Below are positions 1 to 11,153 of a stretch of 64,000 nt of DNA, piece by piece. Made by a program: the position numbers and the translations under genes. Each line of letters opens with the position of its first letter. Positions within the stretch are counted from its first letter, which is position 1. The DNA lies in the NCBI RefSeq assembly GCF_014648175.1, contig NZ_BMQP01000033.1:1-64000 (forward strand), in the 5' to 3' direction. The notes under the pieces are model-generated. The model had not been told where the DNA came from, ran no database searches, and saw only the letters and a list, made by a program, of their open reading frames with translations. The stretch is from Planobispora rosea. GTDB lineage: Bacteria; Actinomycetota; Actinomycetes; Streptosporangiales; Streptosporangiaceae.

Positions 1-63
1 GGCGGCTTGCTGAAGACGAGCGCCGCGATACCGCCTGACCGGTTTCGCAACAGTCACTTACAC

Positions 64-143
64 GGTACGGCGTGGGTTGCGCGGGTACGGCGTGGGTTGC
101 GCGGGTGCGGCGTGGGTTGCGCCGGTACGGCGTGTACCCAAGC
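64..143. repeat. 20-bp tandem repeat, about 3.5 copies
   Basis: The unit GGTACGGCGTGGGTTGCGCG begins at 64, 84 and 104, with a degenerate copy at 124. Copy three has one change (GGTGCGG). The array forms the outer end of the left inverted-repeat arm. The right arm near 1380-1430 holds a shorter inverted version, so the copy number differs between arms. Confidence 0.9.
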
Positions 144-309
144 CGAGGAGTCGGCGCCGGTACGGCGAGGGGCGGCACGGTGGTGGCCGGCGCCGCCGTA
201 CGGCGCGCAACCCGGGTCCCGGGAGGTGGAATGCCGAGTCCCGTGCTGCGGTGGGGCCGTCTGTGGACGGACATGGTCGTGCTGTGCGGGCGGGTTGTCC
301 GGCCGGCCG
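84..309 (+). repeat. Left arm of long imperfect inverted repeat
   Basis: The reverse complement of 1203-1430 aligns along this arm with long identical runs, for example the stretch ending GGGGCGGCACGGTGGTGG and the stretch GTCGTGCTGTGCGGGCGG. I judge identity at well over 80% by eye. A 6-bp gap and scattered substitutions separate the arms. The arms enclose one gene with its own operator. Confidence 0.85.
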
Positions 310-722
310 TCGGGGCCGGGCTCTGGTGGGTCCAGGCCTTCGGCCTGCGCGGGCGCGCGGGGTTGCTGGCACGGTCTTTACGCCGGCCGGACAACCCGCC
401 CGCGCCGCACTCCTCGTGATATCGCCGTCGCGGGTGCGGACCGCAGGTGAGTGGCTCTCCGGCCGCCAGTGATCTCGCCGCCGCTGAAGCGAAGACGCGG
501 GGCCGTTCAGGGCCGGGCGCCGTCGCCTGCGGCCATCGGTGGCGGGAAGGAGCTCAGGGCCGGGCACCGCAGCTGCGCCCCGGCTTGAGGCGGGCAGGGC
601 GGAACTCAAGCTCAGGGCGCTGCGTCGGTGGCGAACGGAGCAGGCCCCGAGCGCTGAAGTCGGTACCGGCGCGCCATTCGGAGGAGGCGGAAACCCGGTG
701 GCGGCGATCTCGCGCACACTTG

Positions 723-742
723 ACCTCAATCATGCTTGAGGT
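723..742 (+). promoter_or_regulatory. SoxR/MerR-type operator in promoter of SnoaL-like gene
   Basis: The 20-bp sequence ACCTCAATCATGCTTGAGGT has perfect 7-bp inverted half-sites (ACCTCAA / TTGAGGT). It starts inside a -35-like TTGACC at 720-725. MerR-family activators, SoxR in particular, bind such a dyad in a stretched -35/-10 spacer. The core differs from the classical SoxR box at one left-half base. A -10 could be TAACAG (742-747) or CAGGCT (745-750, 19-bp spacer). The binding protein is not encoded in this window. Confidence 0.7.
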
Positions 743-757
743 AACAGGCTGAGCAGC

Positions 758-1177
758 ATGAGTACGACAGCGATCGATGAGCAGACCCGTACGGCCGAGA
801 TTGAGGCGATCAAGCAGGTGGTCGCCACGGTTGAGCACTCTCAGCAGAACGAACTGCCCGACGAGTTCGTCAGCCTGTTCCGATCCGATGCCATCTGGAC
901 CACCGGCCATGGCAAGCGCCTGATCGGCCGGGAGGAGATCGCGGCCTTCACACACCGGGTTCTTCCTGGCGCGATGCAGGATGCGACGGCCTCCTATGAG
1001 GTGGAGCATGTGCTTTTCATCCGTCCCGACGTCGCCGCCGTCAAAGTCCGTCAGCGGTATCTGACGCTTGGTGGCCAGACGATCGGCAATGAGGGGAGTC
1101 CTCTTTATGTGATGGCCAAAGAGGGCGGCCACTGGCGCCTGGTCGCCTGCCAGAACACCGAGGTGCTCGACCTCTGA
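758..1177 (+). CDS. SgcJ/EcaC-type SnoaL-like (NTF2 fold) protein
   Basis: This 139-residue protein has the size and pattern of the SgcJ/EcaC or DUF4440-like branch of the NTF2 fold. It opens with an amphipathic helix and a DEFVSLF segment. A W-T-T-G-HGKRLIGREEI stretch follows, and the C-terminal strands end in GGHWRLVACQNTEV. Relatives act as small cyclases, isomerases or ligand-binding proteins, and many have no known activity. The ATG lies 15 bases after a SoxR-type dyad, so expression is probably induced by a redox or drug signal. The gene stands alone between the arms of a long inverted repeat, which suggests it moved as a unit. Family assignment is fairly firm; substrate is unknown. 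Confidence 0.75.
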   Translation: MSTTAIDEQTRTAEIEAIKQVVATVEHSQQNELPDEFVSLFRSDAIWTTGHGKRLIGREEIAAFTHRVLPGAMQDATASYEVEHVLFIRPDVAAVKVRQRYLTLGGQTIGNEGSPLYVMAKEGGHWRLVACQNTEVLDL

Positions 1178-1202
1178 CCATCGAGTATCACGCGCCCTGT
1201 GG

Positions 1203-1430
1203 AGACGGCCGTACAACCCGCCCGCACAGCACGACCATGACCGTCCGCAGACGGCCCCACCGCAGCACGGGCTCCGGCATCCCGCCCGTGCCGGGCCCCG
1301 GGTGGCGCACCGTACGGCGGCGCCGACCACCACCGTGCCGCCCCTCGCCGTACCGGCGCCTCGCTTTGGGTGCGCGCCATATCGGCACAACCCACACCGT
1401 ACCCGCGCAACCCACGCCGGACCGGCGTGA
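1203..1430 (-). repeat. Right arm of long imperfect inverted repeat
   Basis: This is the inverted partner of 84-309. It lies between the stop of the SnoaL-like gene and the 3' end of the penicillin-binding protein gene. It has one fewer 20-bp tandem unit than the left arm and a 6-bp deletion next to the CGCCGGTACGGCGAGG block. It could also act as a transcription barrier between the two converging genes. Confidence 0.85.
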
Positions 1431-1450
1431 GCCCGTGATTGCCCGGTTTC

Positions 1451-3625
1451 TCAGCCGGCGACCCGGAACTCGGCCGCCCGGCCCGTGCGGTCGGCGGGGA
1501 TGTCGGTGTCGACGTTACCGCCGTTGCCACCGCCTCCGCCGTTGCCGCCGTCGTCGACCTCGATGTCTCCGTCACCCGGGTCGTCGGGAGTGGGAATGAC
1601 CGTCACGTCCGGGGTGGGGACGACGGTTACCTCGGGGACCGGCTCCTCTGTCGCCTCCGGGGAGGGGACGGGCGTCGGCTCCGGGTCCGGGGTCGGTGCG
1701 ATGTACTCGTCGCCGCCGTAGTCGCCGTTCTGGTCGGGGAAGGGGTCGTACCCGTGGGGGGGTGGCGAGTAGCCGCGGGTGGAGGGCTCGGGGAACTGCT
1801 CGACGGGCTTGCCCGCCATCGCCTCGGCCATGAAAGCGCGCCAGATCTGGGCGGGGTACTGCCCGCCGTACTGGACGCTGCCGCCGACCACCACCGGCTT
1901 GTTGTCGTCGCGGAACATGTTCACCGCGACGGAGAGCTGCGGGGTGTACCCGGTGAACCAGGCGGCGGCCGACTTGTCGGTGGTGCCGGTCTTGCCGGCC
2001 GCCGGGCGGTCGTAGAGGCGGGCGGCGGTACCGGTGCCACCGTTGACGACCTTGGTCAGCGTGTAGGTGACGTCGGCGGCGGTCTGCTTGGAGAAGGCCT
2101 GGACTCCCTTGTCGGTCATCTTGTCGGTGCCGTCGGCGTCCTTGACCGAGCGGATCACGTGCGGCTTGCGGTAGACGCCCTCCGCGGCGAAGGTGGCGTA
2201 GCCGGAGGCGTTCTGCACGGCGCTCACCGAGGCCACGCCCAGGGGCAGGGTGGCCGCTCCCTGGTGCGGCGTGAGCTGGGCGGCCGGGATGCCCGCGGAC
2301 TCGGCGGCCCTGGCGACCCTGTCGAGGCCGACCTGCTGGCCGAGGTCCACGAACGCGGTGTTCACCGAGTGCCGCATGGCCTTGATCAGATTGACCTGGC
2401 CGTAGGACACCCCGCCGGAGTTGGGGATGCCCTTCGGGGCGGAGGCGACCCGCATGGGCGAGTTGCCCTCGACCCGCGTGTCGAGGGTGAAGCGGCCGTC
2501 CTCCAGGGCCGCCGCCAGGGCGTACGCCTTGAAGGTGGAGCCCGCCTGGACCTTGGCGGAGAAGGCGTTGTCGTATTTGTTGGCGGCGTAGCTCCGCCCG
2601 CCGTAGAAGGCCAGGACCTCGCCGGTGTCGGGGGCGACCGCGGCCAGGCCGGTACGGACCTTCTTGGGGGCGTCCTCCGGCAGGACCGAGTCGACGGCCT
2701 GCTCGGCCGCCGCCATGAGCTTCCGGTCGAAGGTCGTGACGATCTTCAGGCCGCCCTGGTTGACGATCTCGCGGGTGTATCCCATCTGGGCCAGCTCGGT
2801 CATGACCTGGTCGAGCATGTAGCCTTCCTGCCCCTTGGGCGTGAAGACCTCCCTGGGTTCCTTCAGCTTCGGGAACCGTACCTCGGCGGCCTCGTCCGCC
2901 GACAGCGCGCCGGTCTGCACCATGCCGTCGATCACCCACTGCCAGCGGGCCCTGACCGCGTCCAGGTCGGCGCCCTTCGGCTCGGCGAACCGGGTCGGCT
3001 GCTGGATCACCGAGGCGAGGTAGGCGCTCTCGGCGAGGGTCAGTTTGGAGACGTCCTTGCGGAAGTAGGCGTCGGCGGCGGCCTGGACGCCGTGGGCCCC
3101 CCGGCCGAAGTAGATCGTGTTGAGGTACTGCTCCAGGACCCAGTCCTTGGACTGGGACCGGTCGACCTTCAGGGAGATCATGATCTCCTTGAGCTTGCGT
3201 ACGGCCGACCGCTCCTGGCTGAGGCCGCTGTAGTAGTTGCGGACCATCTGCTGGGTGATCGTGGAGCCGCCCTGGAGCTGCTTGCCGGTGACGGTGGACC
3301 ACACGGCCCGCGCGGTCCCTCGGAGGGACACGCCGCTGTCGGTGTAGAACGAGCGGTTCTCGGCGGCGATGACCGCGTTCCGCAGGCTTTCGGGGACCTT
3401 CTCCAGGCTCACGGTCCTGCGGTTGACCCCCTGCTTGGCGAGGACGGTCTTGCCGTCGCGGTAGTAGATCACCGATCCCTGCGCGGTCGCGCCGTCCTGC
3501 GTGCTGTCCGGGATCGGAGTCATCGCCCAGGCCATCGCGAACAGACCCAGAGCCGCGACGAAACCGACGCCGAGGACGACGAGCCCGGCCCGCAGCAGCC
3601 TTTTCCCGCGACTGCCCTTCCCCAC
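1451..3625 (-). CDS. Class A penicillin-binding protein (GT51 transglycosylase / transpeptidase)
   Basis: This 724-residue bifunctional peptidoglycan synthase polymerises lipid II and cross-links the stem peptides outside the membrane. A short basic N terminus precedes one membrane helix (about residues 10-35). The GT51 domain has AENRSFY (Glu near 88) and QGGSTITQQ. The transpeptidase domain has GSTFK (active Ser near 362), RHSVNTAF and KTGTT near 545. The C terminus is a long low-complexity tail rich in Pro, Thr, Glu and Val, then Gly/Asn runs and acidic residues. Such tails are common in actinomycete PBPs and probably cross the wall. The start is GTG at 3625, followed by a basic MGKGSRGKR segment. 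Confidence 0.95.
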   Translation of the reverse strand: MGKGSRGKRLLRAGLVVLGVGFVAALGLFAMAWAMTPIPDSTQDGATAQGSVIYYRDGKTVLAKQGVNRRTVSLEKVPESLRNAVIAAENRSFYTDSGVSLRGTARAVWSTVTGKQLQGGSTITQQMVRNYYSGLSQERSAVRKLKEIMISLKVDRSQSKDWVLEQYLNTIYFGRGAHGVQAAADAYFRKDVSKLTLAESAYLASVIQQPTRFAEPKGADLDAVRARWQWVIDGMVQTGALSADEAAEVRFPKLKEPREVFTPKGQEGYMLDQVMTELAQMGYTREIVNQGGLKIVTTFDRKLMAAAEQAVDSVLPEDAPKKVRTGLAAVAPDTGEVLAFYGGRSYAANKYDNAFSAKVQAGSTFKAYALAAALEDGRFTLDTRVEGNSPMRVASAPKGIPNSGGVSYGQVNLIKAMRHSVNTAFVDLGQQVGLDRVARAAESAGIPAAQLTPHQGAATLPLGVASVSAVQNASGYATFAAEGVYRKPHVIRSVKDADGTDKMTDKGVQAFSKQTAADVTYTLTKVVNGGTGTAARLYDRPAAGKTGTTDKSAAAWFTGYTPQLSVAVNMFRDDNKPVVVGGSVQYGGQYPAQIWRAFMAEAMAGKPVEQFPEPSTRGYSPPPHGYDPFPDQNGDYGGDEYIAPTPDPEPTPVPSPEATEEPVPEVTVVPTPDVTVIPTPDDPGDGDIEVDDGGNGGGGGNGGNVDTDIPADRTGRAAEFRVAG

Positions 3626-3730
3626 CTGTTCAACACCCCCCGTTCGAGGCCGCGCCGCCCCCCTCAGCTGCGCGAACCGTTAAGGGTAAACGATGGATAA
3701 CGAGATCTGATTCCTTCTCGGATGGTACGG

Positions 3731-4210
3731 CTATCGGTTCCCCCGGTGAGGGACATCATTCACCAAAGGCAGGATCCGGTATGGCACGGGTGTGTCGAGG
3801 GCGATCACCGAAGAGGTCCTGACCACCCCGCGGACATCGACGATCAGGTCGATGACCCGTTGCAGGTCGGCGTTGCTGCGTGCCACCACCCGGCAGTGCA
3901 TGTCGTCCCCGCCGGTGATCGTGTGGACCTCCAGCACCTCCGGGATCTCCGCGAGCTGGTCGGCGACCGGATCGTGCCCGCTCACCTGACGGATCTGCAG
4001 GGTGACGAAGGCGGTCACGTCGTAGCCGAGCGCGGCGGGGGCGATGTCGGGGCCGAACCCGGTGATCACCCCCCGCTCGGCCAGCCGGTCGAGGCGGGCC
4101 TGTACGGTCCCCCGCGCCACTCCGAGCCGCCGGGAGCACTCCAGCACGCCCAGCTTCGGTTCCTCGGTCAGCAGGGAGATGAGCCGGGCGTCGAGCCGAT
4201 CAATCGTCAT
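3731..4210 (-). CDS. Lrp/AsnC family transcriptional regulator
   Basis: This 159-residue regulator has an N-terminal helix-turn-helix (about residues 4-50, with LDARLISLL and VARGTVQARLDRL) and a C-terminal RAM/ACT-like effector domain. Members form octamers on DNA and respond to amino acids. It is divergently transcribed from hppD across about 100 bp, the usual layout for an autoregulated switch of the neighbouring operon, so control of tyrosine catabolism is a reasonable inference. The ATG at 4210 sits at the start of the conserved IDRLDARL helix. Confidence 0.92.
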   Translation of the reverse strand: MTIDRLDARLISLLTEEPKLGVLECSRRLGVARGTVQARLDRLAERGVITGFGPDIAPAALGYDVTAFVTLQIRQVSGHDPVADQLAEIPEVLEVHTITGGDDMHCRVVARSNADLQRVIDLIVDVRGVVRTSSVIALDTPVPYRILPLVNDVPHRGNR

Positions 4211-5422
<1,212 letters not shown>

Positions 5423-5439
5423 CCCCCTGTGACCCGCAC

Positions 5440-5463
5440 GCCGCCGTGCGCCGGCACGGCGGC
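5440..5463 (+). terminator. Hairpin after hppD
   Basis: A perfect 10-bp stem (GCCGCCGTGC / GCACGGCGGC) with loop GCCG lies 18 bases after the hppD stop. There is no U-run, as is usual in this GC range. Confidence 0.65.
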
Positions 5464-5574
5464 CCGGCCACACTTTCCAGCCCGTCACGCTAAGTGAGTG
5501 CCCGGAAACGCGAGCTCGCGTAGGCTTGCGAGCCTGCACCCGGCAGCGTCCGGGCTGGAAAGGGGACTCTCGAC

Positions 5575-7080
<1,506 letters not shown>

Positions 7081-7083
7081 GCC

Positions 7084-7112
7084 GCCCCGTGGAGCGGACC
7101 GCTCCACGGGGC
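7084..7112. terminator. Bidirectional terminator between convergent genes
   Basis: A perfect 13-bp stem (GCCCCGTGGAGCG / CGCTCCACGGGGC) with loop GAC fills most of the 48-bp gap between the M1 peptidase and ROK stop codons. It can serve both strands. Confidence 0.8.
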
Positions 7113-7128
7113 GCGGAGCGCGGCGCCC

Positions 7129-8238
7129 TCAGTCTCCGGGAGACCAGTAGCGGTCGGCGGCCAGGATGAGGGCGGCGGCGCCGACGAGGCCGGCGTCCTG
7201 GCCGAGGGAGGCCGGAACCACGCGGACGCGCCGGGCGAAGTCCAGCCGGGCGTGAGCGCGGAGGGTCTCCTCCAGCGGGTCGAACAGCAGGGAACCGGCC
7301 TGGGAGAGGCCCCCGCCGATGGTGACCACGTCGAGGTCGCACAGGTGGGTGGCGGAGGCGATGGCCAGGCCGAGCGCCCGCCCGGCCCGGTTCATGGCGG
7401 ACAGGGCGATCGTGTCCCCGGCGGCGGCGTCCAGCGCGAGCTGCCGCCCGGTGGCGGTCGCCGCCTCGACGTAGGACGGCGCGTGAGCCTCCGCGGTAGG
7501 TGCCCCCGCGGTAGGTGCCCCCGCGGTAGGTGCCCCCGAGGTAGGTGACGCCGTGATGGGCGGCCCGGCGGCCGGTGACGCCGCGGTGGACGGCCCGGCG
7601 GGTACGGCGGCCGTCGCGGGCCCCGCACCCCCGGCCCGGCCCGGAGTCCAGCCCTGCCCGACCGCCCAGGCCGCCAGGCCGGGGCCGCGGGCGACGGCCT
7701 CCAGGCAGCCGCGGCCGCCGCACTCGCAGACGGGGCCGTCCGGGTCGACCACGACGTGCCCGATGTGGCCGGCGTTGCCGCTGCCGCCGTCGATCAGCCG
7801 GCCGCCGAGGATCAGCCCGCCGCCCACGCCCGTGGACACGACCATCCCGAGCATGTTGGCGCTGCCCCGCCCGGCGCCCCGCCAGTGCTCGGCGGCGGCC
7901 ACGCAGACGGCGTCGTTGTGGATGCGGACCGGCACGCCGGGAAAGCGCGCGGCCAGCCGGTCCCGGAGCGGGAAGGCCCGCCAGCCCGGCATGTTCAGCG
8001 GGGAGACCGCCCCCTCCGGCCAGGTCATCGGCCCGCCGCAGCCGATCCCCACCCCGGCGACCGGGGTGTCGCCCGTGACACTGGAGATCAGCCCGTCGAG
8101 CGCCTTCCACAGGGTGCGCGCGTCACCGCCGGGCGGTGTCGCGACCCGCTCGGCCACCTGGACGTCTCCGCCGGAGCCGATCAGGGCGGCGGCGAGCTTC
8201 GTCCCGCCGATGTCGACGGCGAGCACAGATCGGGGCAT
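7129..8238 (-). CDS. ROK family sugar kinase (glucokinase-like)
   Basis: This 369-residue protein has the ROK phosphate motif VDIGGTKLAAALI at its start, the catalytic-Asp region IHNDAVCVAA, and the zinc motif CECGGRGCLE. It lacks an N-terminal helix-turn-helix, so it is a kinase rather than a repressor; glucose or N-acetylglucosamine-type sugars are likely substrates. An insert of about 60 residues after the zinc motif consists of Ala/Pro/Thr/Gly repeats and is encoded by 15-bp DNA repeats. Its ATG directly follows the stop codon of the FIST gene with no gap, so the two are cotranscribed and probably translationally coupled. Confidence 0.9.
   Translation of the reverse strand: MPRSVLAVDIGGTKLAAALIGSGGDVQVAERVATPPGGDARTLWKALDGLISSVTGDTPVAGVGIGCGGPMTWPEGAVSPLNMPGWRAFPLRDRLAARFPGVPVRIHNDAVCVAAAEHWRGAGRGSANMLGMVVSTGVGGGLILGGRLIDGGSGNAGHIGHVVVDPDGPVCECGGRGCLEAVARGPGLAAWAVGQGWTPGRAGGAGPATAAVPAGPSTAASPAAGPPITASPTSGAPTAGAPTAGAPTAEAHAPSYVEAATATGRQLALDAAAGDTIALSAMNRAGRALGLAIASATHLCDLDVVTIGGGLSQAGSLLFDPLEETLRAHARLDFARRVRVVPASLGQDAGLVGAAALILAADRYWSPGD
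7496..7550. repeat. 15-bp in-frame tandem repeat inside ROK gene
   Basis: The unit GTAGGTGCCCCCGCG begins at 7496, 7511 and 7526, with a diverged copy at 7541. Each unit encodes five residues on the minus strand (GAPTA type). The array keeps frame, so it expands a flexible linker rather than breaking the gene. Confidence 0.9.
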
Positions 8239-9438
8239 TCACCGATCATAAAGCTGATCACCGGATGGGTGGGAGGAGAAGGCCAGCAGGCACGCGGTGA
8301 ACCCGTGCACGTGGTTCTGGTCGCCGACCGGGCCGATCTCCCCGGCCGCGAAGAAACCGGCCACGCCGATGGGCCCAAGGGTGTCGCTGACCGCCATCGT
8401 GTCGTGGTCGGCGGTGCCGAACATGGCCGAGCCCCGGCCGTTGCACGAGAACAGCAACGCGCCGTCCACCCGGCCGAACTGCTCGCGGTGGGTGTCGAGC
8501 AGCTCGTAGAGGTCCTCGTCGGCGGTCGCGGCGTCGCGGACCTGGAAGCGGACCGTGCGGCCGACCTCGACGACGTCGCCGATCGCCACGGCCTCCCGGT
8601 CGGGGTCGATCCCGAGCACCCCTCTGATCAGGAAGTCACCGTGCTCGTGCCGCTCGGCGTACTCGTTCATCGCGATGCCGATCTGCAGGCCGGCGGCGAC
8701 CAGGTCGCGGTCCTCCTCGTCCAGCGCGCTGACGATCTCCTCCAGCCGGGCCAGGGCGGGTTGCCCGGCGAGTTCGAGCAGCAGGTTGTCCTCGACGCGG
8801 GTGACCGTCATCGATGGGCCGATCGGACGGCAGCCCTGGCTGACCACGGTGCCGACGTGGATCGCGCCGCCGATGATCACGCCGACGGCGCCCTCGGTGT
8901 ACACCTCTCCGTCGGCGAAGAGCCGCACCGCGTCCCGCCCCTGGAAGGCGTTGGCCAGGCCGCCGACCAGCGGAAGGTTGCCGAGGACCTCGTCCGAGCG
9001 CTCGACGAAGCCGTCGGCCGGGAAGGTGTAGGGGTCGGCGAGCAGGATGGCCACCCGGTCGTCGGCGCGGCGCTCGGGGAGGCCGACGACGACGAACCGG
9101 TCTTCGGCGCGCAGGCTGTCCAGCGCGAAGGTGGTCAGCCGGGCGCCGTCGAGGGTGGCGGCCCACGCGCTGACCGACGGCACGACCTCGACGCCCTGTC
9201 CCGCGCCGATCACCCCGGTCGCGCTGCAGCCGATCACCGTGGCGCCCGAGGCCAGGCTCATCGCGCGCCGGCCGGCCCGGGAGACCTCGTCGGGATCGTC
9301 ACCGCAGACGAAGAAACAGACGAGGTCCGGCGGTCCGCTCAGCCCGCGCAGGGCCTGGCCCACCGCCGACTCGGCCGCCGCGACCAGGTCGGAGTCCACG
9401 GCGAGACCATCGGAGAAGCGACTTGTCAACAGTGCCAC
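8239..9438 (-). CDS. FIST N/C domain sensor-like protein
   Basis: This 399-residue protein has the FIST layout. The N half has GATVIGCSATGVIGAG and LADPYTFPADGFVE; the C half has GLQIGIAMNEY, a DFLIRGVLGID segment and LLFSCNGRGSAMFG. FIST domains are sensory modules thought to bind small ligands such as amino acids, and they often partner signalling proteins. Here the domain stands alone and is fused to no kinase. The start is GTG at 9438, with a GGGAGG ribosome site nearby. The stop codon abuts the ATG of the ROK kinase, which suggests a link with sugar phosphorylation, but no biochemical role is known. Confidence 0.9.
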   Translation of the reverse strand: MALLTSRFSDGLAVDSDLVAAAESAVGQALRGLSGPPDLVCFFVCGDDPDEVSRAGRRAMSLASGATVIGCSATGVIGAGQGVEVVPSVSAWAATLDGARLTTFALDSLRAEDRFVVVGLPERRADDRVAILLADPYTFPADGFVERSDEVLGNLPLVGGLANAFQGRDAVRLFADGEVYTEGAVGVIIGGAIHVGTVVSQGCRPIGPSMTVTRVEDNLLLELAGQPALARLEEIVSALDEEDRDLVAAGLQIGIAMNEYAERHEHGDFLIRGVLGIDPDREAVAIGDVVEVGRTVRFQVRDAATADEDLYELLDTHREQFGRVDGALLFSCNGRGSAMFGTADHDTMAVSDTLGPIGVAGFFAAGEIGPVGDQNHVHGFTACLLAFSSHPSGDQLYDR

Positions 9439-9633
9439 CCGTCTCGCCTCCCCTCTTGTCCGAAGCCTTCACGTCCGGAGTGACTTCCCTGACTCCTGAA
9501 GCTTTCCTGGAGCGATTCTCCCCACTGCGAGGAAGAGCACGCATGCCAACCGTCACACAATGGTCAAGATCCGAAATCGGGAGGAGGGTGATGAGGCTGC
9601 CGGTTTCGACTCAGGGGACGTAGTCTCGTTCCC
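9439..9633. promoter_or_regulatory. Divergent promoter region, FIST gene / AAA ATPase gene
   Basis: This 195-bp gap separates two divergent starts. It should hold both promoters, but I see no strong palindrome or recognised operator in it. Confidence 0.4.
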
Positions 9634-11049
9634 GTGCCTGACATTCCAGAGCCACGGAACACCCCAGAGCCCCGGACTCTGCGCGAACTTCGCGCGAGCG
9701 GCCATATCCACCGCACCGTCAAAGCCGAGATCCGCGACAACCTCCTGGCCCGCCTCCGGTCGGGGCAGCCCCGGTTCCCGGGCATCGTCGGTTTCGATGA
9801 CACCGTCCTGCCCCAGCTGGAGCGGGCCCTGCTCGCCGGGCACGACCTCGTCCTGCTGGGCGAGCGCGGCCAGGGCAAGACCCGGCTCATCCGCACCGTC
9901 TCCGGACTGCTCGACGAGTGGACCCCGGTGGTGGACGGCTGTGAGATCAACGACCACCCCTACGCCCCCTCCTGTGCGCGCTGCCGCCGCCTGGCGGAGT
10001 CGGCGGGCGAGGACCTGCCGATCTCCTGGCGGCACCGCGACGAGCGCTACGGGGAGAAGCTCGCCACCCCCGACACCTCCGTGGGCGACCTGATCGGTGA
10101 CATCGACCCGGTCAGGATCGCCGAGGGGCGCTCCCTCGGCGACCCCGAGACCGTGCACTACGGCCTGGTCCCCCGGAGCAACCGGGGCGTCTTCTCCGTC
10201 AACGAGCTGCCCGACCTGGCCGAGCGCATCCAGGTGTCGCTGCTCAACGTGCTGGAGGAGCGCGACATCCAGGTCCGGGGCTACAACCTGCGCCTGCCCC
10301 TGGACCTCCTGCTGATCGCCAGCGCCAACCCGGAGGACTACACCAACCGCGGCCGGATCATCACCCCGCTGAAGGACCGCTTCGGCGCCGAGATCCGCAC
10401 CCACTACCCGCTCTCGGTCGAGGCCGAGCTCACGCTCATCCGCCAGGAGGCCGCGCTCGACCACGTGGGCGCCGACCTCCCCGACCACCTGATCGAGGTG
10501 ATCGCCCGCTTCACCCGGCTGGTCCGCGAGTCCACCGCGGTCGACTCGCGTTCCGGCGTCTCGGCCCGCTTCTCCATCGCCGCCGCCGAGACCGCCGCCG
10601 CCTCCGCCGTACGGCGGGCCGCGCTGACCGGCGAGGAGCGCGCGGTGACCCGGGTGGCCGACCTGGCCGGCATCGTGCACACGCTGCGGGGCAAGGTGGA
10701 GTTCGAGGTCAGCGAGGAGGGCCGGGAGACCGACGTCCTGGCGCACCTGCTCCGCCGTGCCACGGCCGAGACCTTCCGCGGGACGCTCGGCGGCATGGAC
10801 CTGGCGCCGCTGCTGGAGAGGTTCTCCGAGGGTGTGCAGGTGGAGTCGGGACCCATGGTCTCCGCCGCCGAGCTGCTGCGCGCGATCGGCCCGGTGGCAG
10901 GCCTGGCCAAGATCATGTCGCGGCTCGGCATCGGCGACGAGTCCCCCGGGCACGCGGCGGCCGCTCTGGAGTTCACCCTGGAGGGGCTCTATCTCCTGCG
11001 CCGCCTGTCCAAGGACGAGGTGGACGGCGCGTCGGTCTACCGTACGTGA
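9634..11049 (+). CDS. MoxR/magnesium-chelatase-like AAA+ ATPase
   Basis: This 471-residue AAA+ ATPase resembles the BchI/ChlI and MoxR groups. Walker A is GERGQGKTR (about residues 76-84). A Cys-containing insert follows (SCARCRR). The Walker B-like strand reads VFSVNELPDL, and sensor 1 is in LLLIASANPEDYTNRG. These ATPases act with von Willebrand A proteins to remodel or metallate protein complexes. Its VWA partner follows after about 100 bp, which makes a two-gene chaperone-like pair. The start is GTG at 9634. The target complex cannot be read from the context. Confidence 0.92.
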   Translation: MPDIPEPRNTPEPRTLRELRASGHIHRTVKAEIRDNLLARLRSGQPRFPGIVGFDDTVLPQLERALLAGHDLVLLGERGQGKTRLIRTVSGLLDEWTPVVDGCEINDHPYAPSCARCRRLAESAGEDLPISWRHRDERYGEKLATPDTSVGDLIGDIDPVRIAEGRSLGDPETVHYGLVPRSNRGVFSVNELPDLAERIQVSLLNVLEERDIQVRGYNLRLPLDLLLIASANPEDYTNRGRIITPLKDRFGAEIRTHYPLSVEAELTLIRQEAALDHVGADLPDHLIEVIARFTRLVRESTAVDSRSGVSARFSIAAAETAAASAVRRAALTGEERAVTRVADLAGIVHTLRGKVEFEVSEEGRETDVLAHLLRRATAETFRGTLGGMDLAPLLERFSEGVQVESGPMVSAAELLRAIGPVAGLAKIMSRLGIGDESPGHAAAALEFTLEGLYLLRRLSKDEVDGASVYRT

Positions 11050-11069
11050 GCTTGCGAAGGCAGGGCGGC

Positions 11070-11153
11070 ATGAGTGCGCGGGACGGGCGAGCCGACGGGA
11101 ACGGCGCGTTCGCGAACGCGACCTCCGGGCCGCCGGGCGAGGAGATCGTATGA
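11070..11153 (+). CDS. Possible 27-residue leader peptide
   Basis: An ATG at 11070 opens a 27-codon frame that fills the gap between the ATPase and VWA genes. Its TGA overlaps the VWA ATG (ATGA). The product is Gly/Ala/Arg-rich and unremarkable. It could serve only to couple translation of the two genes, or it may be chance. Confidence 0.25.
   Translation: MSARDGRADGNGAFANATSGPPGEEIV

Larger units (their letters stand above)
1..757. other. Non-coding left-edge region with tandem and inverted repeats
   Basis: No convincing gene lies in this stretch. Every open frame here runs through repeat DNA and resembles no protein family I know. It holds a 20-bp tandem repeat (64-143), the left arm of a long inverted repeat (about 84-309), about 400 bp of plain GC-rich DNA, and the promoter/operator of the next gene at its right end. 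Confidence 0.6.

Noticed and set aside
64-143. Possible CRISPR array
   Set aside because: Units are directly tandem with a 20-bp period and no unique spacers; no cas genes are present.
1439-3700. 753-codon open frame on the plus strand
   Set aside because: It is antisense to the penicillin-binding protein, has Val/Gly/Asp/Arg-biased composition typical of high-GC shadows, and matches no family.
7756-9483. 575-codon open frame on the plus strand
   Set aside because: It is antisense to the ROK and FIST genes, with shadow-type composition.
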